Assembly: GCA_902772685.1 (NCBI GenBank)
Contig: CACYBO010000236.1
Location: 1-10,354 of the forward strand
Direction of reading: 5' to 3'
DNA: 10,354 bases
From: an uncultured Eubacteriales bacterium
GTDB lineage: Bacteria; Bacillota; Clostridia; Peptostreptococcales; Anaerovoracaceae
The position numbers and the translations under genes were made by a program. This document shows positions 4,922 through 10,354 of this stretch, in pieces. The number at the start of each line of letters is the position of its first letter. Position 1 is the stretch's first letter. The notes beneath the pieces were generated by a model that saw only the letters and a list, made by a program, of their open reading frames with translations, had not been told where the DNA came from and searched no databases.

Positions 4922-6706
4922 CTACATCTCAGTAATCAGATCTGTGATAGCGCCGTTCGGCTCAATCATCGGCATGACGAGATCCTCGTCCTCGATGATA
5001 AACTCGATCAGCGTCGGACCGTTCTTATTCGCCTTGGCTTCCTTCAGCGCCGGCTCGATCTCCTCTGCGTCAAACACCCGCAGGCCCTTTGCACCGTAAG
5101 CCTCAGCAAGCGCAACGAAGTCCGGAATGTACGGCGGGCAAGTCTTATCACGCCCGTGACATTCTTTGCAGAGGTTCCTGCGTTTGCGCAGGCATGTGCC
5201 CGAGTAGACTTTGTTCGCGAAGAGTTCCTGCCACTGGCGTACCATTCCCAGATATCCGTTGTTCAGGATGCAGATGGTGATCGGCAGTTCATTAACGACA
5301 GCTGTTGCCAGCTCCTGCGAGTTCATCTGGAACCCTCCGTCGCCGGTGATGGTGACGACTTCCATATCCGGGTTGCCAAGCGCCGCGCCGATTGCAGACG
5401 GAAGACCGTACCCCATGGTGCCCAGACCTCCCGATGTGATGAGCTGGCGCTTGCCGTAGACCTCGAAGAACTGCGTGGCCCACATCTGGTGCTGACCTAC
5501 ATCGGTGGTCAGGATCGGTTCCCTGAACACCTTGTTGATACCATCCAGAATCTGTTTTGCGCGAAGCTTCTCACCGCTCAGGCAAGCAGGCATATCTGCG
5601 CCGACCGCCTGGGTCAAAGGCTTCTCCGCACGCCACTCGTTGAGTCTGCTGATCCATGCCTCACGCTTCTTCGCAGCGCCGGCAGAACCAGTCTCTCCTT
5701 CTTCCTCGATAATCTTCAGAAGAGCCCTGATGGCTTTTCCCGCATCGCCTACGATCGGAACATCTACGTTGACGTTCTTCGAAATGGACGCTGCGTCGAT
5801 ATCGATATGTATGATCTGGGCCTCCGGAGCGAAGGTCCCCAGTTTGCCCGTGATTCTGTCATTGAATCTGGTGCCGATGGAAATGAGAATATCACAGTGG
5901 TTGACCGCGTTGTTGGCAGCCCAGTTGCCGTGCATACCTACATCTCCGAAGTACAGCTCATGGTTCGTCGGAATGCTTCCACGGCCCATGACCGTAGTGA
6001 CCGCCGGAATCCCGGAAGCCTCCACCAGTTTGGTCATATCGTTCTGCGCGCGGGAAATCTTGACTCCGCCGCCGAGAATGAACAGCGGTTTCTTAGCCTT
6101 CTGAATCATGCCTGCGGCGCGTTTGATCTGTCCCGCGTGGACTGTCGTCGGCGGCTTGTAACCGCGGAGATTAACTTTGTCCGGATACACGTCGCTGCCG
6201 AGTTCATCCATGACGTCCTTAGGCAAATCCAAAAGCACCGGTCCCGGCCGTCCTGTCGAAGCGATATAGAATGCTTCCTTGACCATCTTGTTCAGCTCGC
6301 CCCGGTTGTGGACCATAGCTGAATACTTGCAGATGTTCTTCGTGACGCCGACGATATCGACCTCCTGGAAGCTGTCGTTTCCGATCAGTTCGAACGGCAC
6401 CTGTCCCGTAAAGCAAACCAAAGGCACACTGTCCAGATTCGCATCAGCGATTCCGGTAACCAGATTCGTCGCACCCGGACCGCTGGTGGCGATGCAGACG
6501 CCGACCTTTCCGGTGGAGCGCGCATACCCTTCAGCCGCGTGGACCAGCGCCAGTTCCTGACGAGGCAGGATCAGTTCGACTTCATCCTGCTTATACAGTT
6601 CGTCAAAAATACCGACTACCGTCGCACCGGGATAGGCGAATACTTTTTCCACGCCCTCCTCCTGGAGAGCTCTTATCAGAAGTTCATTTCCCGTGATTTT
6701 TGCCAT
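4922..6706 (-). CDS. ilvB: Acetohydroxyacid (acetolactate) synthase large catalytic subunit with a four-cysteine insertion
   Basis: A 594-residue thiamine-diphosphate enzyme. It joins two pyruvates to acetolactate, or pyruvate and 2-ketobutyrate to acetohydroxybutyrate: the first shared step of valine, leucine and isoleucine synthesis. The N-terminal domain holds YPGATV and the catalytic glutamate E51 (LPRQELALVHAAEG). A central FAD-type domain follows. The C-terminal domain has the cofactor motif GDGGFQMNS (455-463) through LNNGYLGMVRQWQ, with N482/N483 and the mobile-loop W492. Just after that loop, about residues 503-526 form an insertion of some 17-18 residues relative to typical enzymes, with cysteines 505, 513, 516 and 523 (C-X7-C-X2-C-X6-C), before the family resumes at PDFVALAEAYGAKG. 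The longest frame starts at 6814 inside nifJ with a basic, family-unlike extension. The ATG at 6706, with AGAGGA 8 nt upstream, gives the normal start. It lies 25 nt after nifJ and 14 nt before ilvN. Confidence 0.95.
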   Translation of the reverse strand: MAKITGNELLIRALQEEGVEKVFAYPGATVVGIFDELYKQDEVELILPRQELALVHAAEGYARSTGKVGVCIATSGPGATNLVTGIADANLDSVPLVCFTGQVPFELIGNDSFQEVDIVGVTKNICKYSAMVHNRGELNKMVKEAFYIASTGRPGPVLLDLPKDVMDELGSDVYPDKVNLRGYKPPTTVHAGQIKRAAGMIQKAKKPLFILGGGVKISRAQNDMTKLVEASGIPAVTTVMGRGSIPTNHELYFGDVGMHGNWAANNAVNHCDILISIGTRFNDRITGKLGTFAPEAQIIHIDIDAASISKNVNVDVPIVGDAGKAIRALLKIIEEEGETGSAGAAKKREAWISRLNEWRAEKPLTQAVGADMPACLSGEKLRAKQILDGINKVFREPILTTDVGQHQMWATQFFEVYGKRQLITSGGLGTMGYGLPSAIGAALGNPDMEVVTITGDGGFQMNSQELATAVVNELPITICILNNGYLGMVRQWQELFANKVYSGTCLRKRRNLCKECHGRDKTCPPYIPDFVALAEAYGAKGLRVFDAEEIEPALKEAKANKNGPTLIEFIIEDEDLVMPMIEPNGAITDLITEM

Positions 6707-6731
6707 TCTTCTTTTCCTCTGCTTCTGCTGT

Positions 6732-9700
6732 TTACTGCTCCTCTTCCTGCCGTTTGAACTGCTTGTACTTATCGAGCGCATCGTCACTCGCTTCCTTGAA
6801 CAATTTTTCCGCATTGTCCGGGAAGGTAATCTTCAATGCCGCGTACCGGTTCTCGCCGTCCAGGAATTCCTCGTAAGGAATAGTTGCTTCCTTGGAGTCA
6901 ACATGCATCTTAGGCCCGTCTTTAATGTCCGGGTTATATCTGTAAAGAGGCCAGTAACCTGACTGGACCGCACGTTTGACTTCTTCCTGCACATTGTGCA
7001 TACCGGCCTTGATGCCGTGCACCGTGCAAGGCGTGTAAGCTACGATGACTGAAGGACCCTTGTGTTCCTCTGCCTCCTTGATGGCCTTGAGCAGCTGGTT
7101 GAAGTCATAGCCCATGGCAACCGTTGCCACGTAGACGTTGCCGTAGGTCTTCAGAATCTGGGCCAGATCTTTCTTTCTGCTCTTCTTTCCGGAAGCCTGG
7201 AATTCTGCTACCGCTCCCAGAGGCGTTGCCTTCGATGACTGTCCGCCTGTATTGGAATACACTTCATTATCTATAACGAAAACATTTATGTCTTCACCTG
7301 TTGCTATTACGTGATCCAGTCCGCCGAAACCGATGTCGTAAGCCCAGCCGTCTCCGCCGTACATCCAGAAGCTCTTCTTGGCCAGATAGTCTCTGCGCTC
7401 GAGAATCTCCTCTGTAAGCTCAATGAAGTCCTCTTCCATTGCGTTGGCCTGCTTGACGTCGCCTCTGACGACTTCCTCCATCTCATCGATGAGAAGGTCG
7501 GTGGCGTTCCTGTTTGCTTCCAGATCGTCATACGTATCGAGCCACTCGTAAGCGACGGAATTTCCGCCCGCCATCTCCAGATACTTCTTGACCAGGTCCT
7601 TCTGTCTCTCACGCTGCTGCTTGACTGACAGGTACATGCCCAGGGCCAGCTCAGCGTTGTTCTCAAACAGTGAATTGGTCCATGCGACGCCGTGTCCTCT
7701 CTTGTTCAGGCAATACGGAATACCCGGCATGCCGGATCCCCAGGCCTGTGAGCAGCCTGTTCCGTTGGCCCAGTACACTCTGTCTCCGAAGAGCTGCGTG
7801 AGCAGTTTCGCGTACGGCGTCTCTCCGCAGCCCGCGCAGGCAGCTGAGAACTCGCAAAGCGGCTGTCTGAACTGACTTCCTCTGATTGAGTAAGGCGCGA
7901 ACAGATCGCCCTTATCCGAAAGATTCATTGCGTAATCCCAGTTCACCAGATCCTGCTCCGTCGGATGCGCCGGAACCATCTTGATTGCCGGTTCCTTCGC
8001 CGGACATACCGGCACGCAGGATCCGCATCCTGTGCAGTCGTGTGTGGATATCTGCAGACTGTACTGATACTTCGTTCCGCCCTTTGACTTGTATCCGCGG
8101 AGCGGCGCCATGTCGAATCCTTCAGGTGCGGCTTCCGCTTCCGCTTCATTGAGCAGGAACGGCCTGATGACGGCATGCGGACACACGAAGGAGCATCTGT
8201 TGCACTGGTTGCACTTATCCGGATCCCACACCGGAACGTGAACTGCCAGACCTCTCTTCTCGTATCTGGTGAGTCCCATATCGATGTGTCCGTCCTTCAG
8301 GTGCTTCATGATGCTGACAGGAAGATCGTCTCCGACCTGTCTGTCGATCGGCTTAACAACATTGTCTATGATCCAAGGGTTATTCGTCGTCTCTTCCGGT
8401 TCATCTTTGCAGTCTGCCCATGAAGCAGGCACGTTCACCTTCTGGAATCCTTCAACACCGGCTTCGATGCCGCGGATGTTCATCTTGACGACTTTGTTGC
8501 CCTTTGCTCTGTATTTCTTTCTTACGGCGTTTTCCATCTCGGTGATGGCCTGTGCCTTAGGAATGACTTCTCTGATCGTGAAGAATGCTGCCTGGAGAAT
8601 TGAGTTCTTGTGGCTGCCAAGTCCGATCTCCTCGGCGATCTTCGTAGCGTTGATGATGTAGAAGTCGATATTTCTCTCAGCGAGAATTCTCTTTACCTTC
8701 GGTGACAGATTCTCTCCTACTTCTTCCAGTTCCCACGGACACTCAAGCAAAAGTGATCCGCCCGGCTTGATCTCATCCACTACATTGAATTCGTTGATGT
8801 AGTGATGGTTGTGGCATCCGACGAAGTCTGCCCACTTAACGTAATATGAGCTTCTGATTGGTGTCTTCGAAAACCGCAGATGGGACTTTGTCGTTCCAAG
8901 TGTTTTCTTGGCGTCATATTCAAAGTAAGCCTGACCGTACATGTCAGTCGTGCTGTTTATGATGTCAACGGTACTCTTGTTCGCACCGACGGTACCATCG
9001 CCTCCGAGACCCCAGAACTTACAGCTTACGAAGTCGTCGCCGACGATGTGGAACTCTTTGACCGGAAGTGACTTATGCGTCACATCGTCATTGATGCCGA
9101 TGGTGAATCCTTCAACCGGTTCTGCTGCGGCCAGATTTTCGTAGACTGCGGCTATCTGTGCCGGATCCGTATCCTTGGAGCTGAGTCCGTAACGACCTCC
9201 GATGATCTTGATGTCGGTCTTGCCCGCTCTCAGGAAAGCAGTGCAGATATCCTGATAAAGAGGCTCTCCCAGATCTCCCATATTCTTGCATCTGTCGAGA
9301 ACCGCGATTCTCTCGCAAGTGTCAGGCAGCACCTTGAACAGGTGTCTCTCGGAGAACGGTCTGTAAAGGTGAACCTGAATGAAGCCGACCTTCTTGCCTT
9401 CCGCGCAGAGGGTATCGACTGTCTGCTGAATCGCTCCTGTAACTGATCCCATAGCGATGATAATATCCGTCGCTTCCGGATCGCCGTAGTAATTAAAGAG
9501 TCTGTAGTCTTTGCCTGTGATGGAGTTCATCTGAACGAAGTACTTCTCAACGATGTCAGGAAGATCTGTGTAATCCTGATTGTTGGCCTCGCGGACCTGG
9601 AAGTACACGTCAGGGTTCTGTACTGTATTTCTAAGCGTCGGATGCTCCGGATTCAGTGCTCTGTCCTTGTGCGCCTTGACGTACTTCTTGTCCATGAGAG

Positions 9701-10280
9701 CTACAACTTCATCCATGTCAGGAATCTCGACCTTTGCAATTTCGTGGGACGTTCTGAAACCGTCAAAGAAATGCATGAACGGAATATTCGATTCCATGGC
9801 GGCCAGGTGCGCAACTGGCGTCAGGTCGACGACTTCCTGCACGCTGCCCGTGCAGTACTGCGCCCATCCGGTGTCTCTGCACGCCATTACATCCGAGTGA
9901 TCTCCGAAGATACTCATGGCATGTGTTCCAACAGTTCTTGCAGCGACGTGCAGCACTGCCGGCTGCCTCTCTCCCGCGATTCTGTATAGGACAGGAATCA
10001 TCAGCATCAGACCCTGTGACGACGTATAACTCGTCGTCAGAGCTCCTGTCTGAATTGCTCCGTGCACCGCGCCGATCGCTCCGGCTTCCGACTGCATCTC
10101 CGTCAGAGTGACAGTCTGCCCGAACATGTTCTTTCTTCCCTGTGCTGACCACTTGTCCGTCAGGGTGGCCATAGGCGAAGAAGGTGTGATTGGATAGATC
10201 GCCGCGACTTCCGTAAACGGGTACGCCATATAAGCAGCTGCTTCATTACCGTCCATCGTCATAAAAGTTTTTTCTGCCAT
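6732..10280 (-). CDS. nifJ: Pyruvate:ferredoxin (flavodoxin) oxidoreductase, single-chain
   Basis: A complete 1182-residue PFOR, usual family length without the long C-terminal extension seen in some sulfate reducers. It converts pyruvate and CoA to acetyl-CoA and CO2 with reduced ferredoxin, and can run in reverse; it is cytosolic. Domain I has YPITPSSPMA (29-38) with T32, and R115 in AARTVGTH, both substrate-site positions. A CoA-domain motif GLGGDGTVGANK lies at 424-435. Two 4Fe-4S clusters are bound by C690/693/696/700 and C749/752/755/759. The proximal cluster uses C815, C818, C843 and C1085. The thiamine-diphosphate site is GGDGWAYDIGFGG (975-987) with NEVYSNTGGQ. All catalytic and cluster residues I can check are intact. 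The ATG at 10280 has AGAGGA just upstream. It is the first visible gene of a unit with ilvB and ilvN. Its promoter is not evident in the 74 nt available. Confidence 0.98.
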   Translation of the reverse strand: MAEKTFMTMDGNEAAAYMAYPFTEVAAIYPITPSSPMATLTDKWSAQGRKNMFGQTVTLTEMQSEAGAIGAVHGAIQTGALTTSYTSSQGLMLMIPVLYRIAGERQPAVLHVAARTVGTHAMSIFGDHSDVMACRDTGWAQYCTGSVQEVVDLTPVAHLAAMESNIPFMHFFDGFRTSHEIAKVEIPDMDEVVALMDKKYVKAHKDRALNPEHPTLRNTVQNPDVYFQVREANNQDYTDLPDIVEKYFVQMNSITGKDYRLFNYYGDPEATDIIIAMGSVTGAIQQTVDTLCAEGKKVGFIQVHLYRPFSERHLFKVLPDTCERIAVLDRCKNMGDLGEPLYQDICTAFLRAGKTDIKIIGGRYGLSSKDTDPAQIAAVYENLAAAEPVEGFTIGINDDVTHKSLPVKEFHIVGDDFVSCKFWGLGGDGTVGANKSTVDIINSTTDMYGQAYFEYDAKKTLGTTKSHLRFSKTPIRSSYYVKWADFVGCHNHHYINEFNVVDEIKPGGSLLLECPWELEEVGENLSPKVKRILAERNIDFYIINATKIAEEIGLGSHKNSILQAAFFTIREVIPKAQAITEMENAVRKKYRAKGNKVVKMNIRGIEAGVEGFQKVNVPASWADCKDEPEETTNNPWIIDNVVKPIDRQVGDDLPVSIMKHLKDGHIDMGLTRYEKRGLAVHVPVWDPDKCNQCNRCSFVCPHAVIRPFLLNEAEAEAAPEGFDMAPLRGYKSKGGTKYQYSLQISTHDCTGCGSCVPVCPAKEPAIKMVPAHPTEQDLVNWDYAMNLSDKGDLFAPYSIRGSQFRQPLCEFSAACAGCGETPYAKLLTQLFGDRVYWANGTGCSQAWGSGMPGIPYCLNKRGHGVAWTNSLFENNAELALGMYLSVKQQRERQKDLVKKYLEMAGGNSVAYEWLDTYDDLEANRNATDLLIDEMEEVVRGDVKQANAMEEDFIELTEEILERRDYLAKKSFWMYGGDGWAYDIGFGGLDHVIATGEDINVFVIDNEVYSNTGGQSSKATPLGAVAEFQASGKKSRKKDLAQILKTYGNVYVATVAMGYDFNQLLKAIKEAEEHKGPSVIVAYTPCTVHGIKAGMHNVQEEVKRAVQSGYWPLYRYNPDIKDGPKMHVDSKEATIPYEEFLDGENRYAALKITFPDNAEKLFKEASDDALDKYKQFKRQEEEQ

Positions 10281-10354
10281 GATTTCCTCTTTTCTTAAGC
10301 TTTTAAAACTGTCTGTTTATCTGTAATTGTTTTTTTATTGTTTTTGAAAAAACG
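10281..10354 (-). other. AT-rich upstream region of nifJ (window edge)
   Basis: Apart from the AGAGGA ribosome site (10290-10285) I see no convincing -35/-10 pair. The minus strand is made of A- and T-runs with a weak TTTTT/AAAAA pairing near 10340-10353 that may be the tail of an upstream terminator. The promoter probably lies beyond the window or is too diverged to call. Confidence 0.4.

Noticed and set aside
4811..6322. Plus-strand open frame of about 500 codons antisense to ilvB
   Set aside because: It lies wholly opposite strongly conserved ilvB and ilvN coding sequence, has no family resemblance and is rich in Arg, Leu and His, as expected for an antisense shadow. I saw no promoter or terminator for it.
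6707..6814. 36-residue basic N-terminal extension of IlvB
   Set aside because: It overlaps the end of nifJ, is unlike the family start, and an internal ATG at 6706 with a ribosome site gives the normal N-terminus.
7307..7666. Minus-strand open frame of 119 codons within nifJ, and similar frames elsewhere within nifJ, ilvB and the M28 gene
   Set aside because: These are out-of-frame shadows of conserved genes, with Arg/Ser/Thr-heavy translations and no ribosome site or family resemblance.
1..10354. Mobile elements, CRISPR arrays, tRNA or rRNA genes, or a defence system
   Set aside because: No transposase, integrase, regularly spaced repeats or tRNA-like cloverleaf was seen. RadC can be carried by mobile elements, but here it sits among chromosomal genes with nothing else pointing to transfer.

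Overview
The window looks like chromosomal DNA of a strict anaerobe in the Bacillota, most likely class Clostridia. The grounds are an RNase Y gene, strong AGGAGG-type ribosome binding sites, sigma-A-like promoters, a single-chain pyruvate:ferredoxin oxidoreductase and a separate ilvB/ilvN acetohydroxyacid synthase. Base composition is about half GC by eye, with AT-rich gaps. I cannot name the genus. Every gene I can support lies on the minus strand, so the window is best read from right to left.

Reading right to left: nifJ (10280-6732), ilvB (6706-4922) and ilvN (4907-4383) are separated by only 25 and 14 nt and end at a strong intrinsic terminator (4359-4335). This looks like one pyruvate-using operon. 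PFOR interconverts pyruvate with acetyl-CoA, CO2 and reduced ferredoxin. Acetohydroxyacid synthase takes pyruvate into valine, leucine and isoleucine. After the terminator comes a compact control region (about 4335-4115) with a candidate promoter overlapped by a near-perfect 23-bp palindrome, a 13-bp inverted repeat and a possible 44-codon small ORF. This leads into radC (4114-3434). An 82-nt gap follows with a second promoter and an 11-bp inverted repeat, then a short minD-like ATPase gene (3351-2632). Twenty-six nt later comes a secreted M28 zinc-peptidase lipoprotein gene (2605-392), closed by an intrinsic terminator (353-319). The last piece is a near-consensus promoter (281-253) and the first 44 codons of rny (132-1), which runs off the left edge.

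For five genes (M28 peptidase, radC, ilvN, ilvB and the partial rny) I chose starts from the ribosome binding site and family length. For the first four this means shortening the longest open frame.

The window is mostly housekeeping. The parts most worth a second look are: a four-cysteine insertion in IlvB beside the catalytic mobile loop; the structured radC leader; the dyad in the minD promoter; and the pairing of a MinD that lacks its membrane-targeting tail with an exported peptidase. I see no mobile element, CRISPR array, tRNA, rRNA or recognisable riboswitch.
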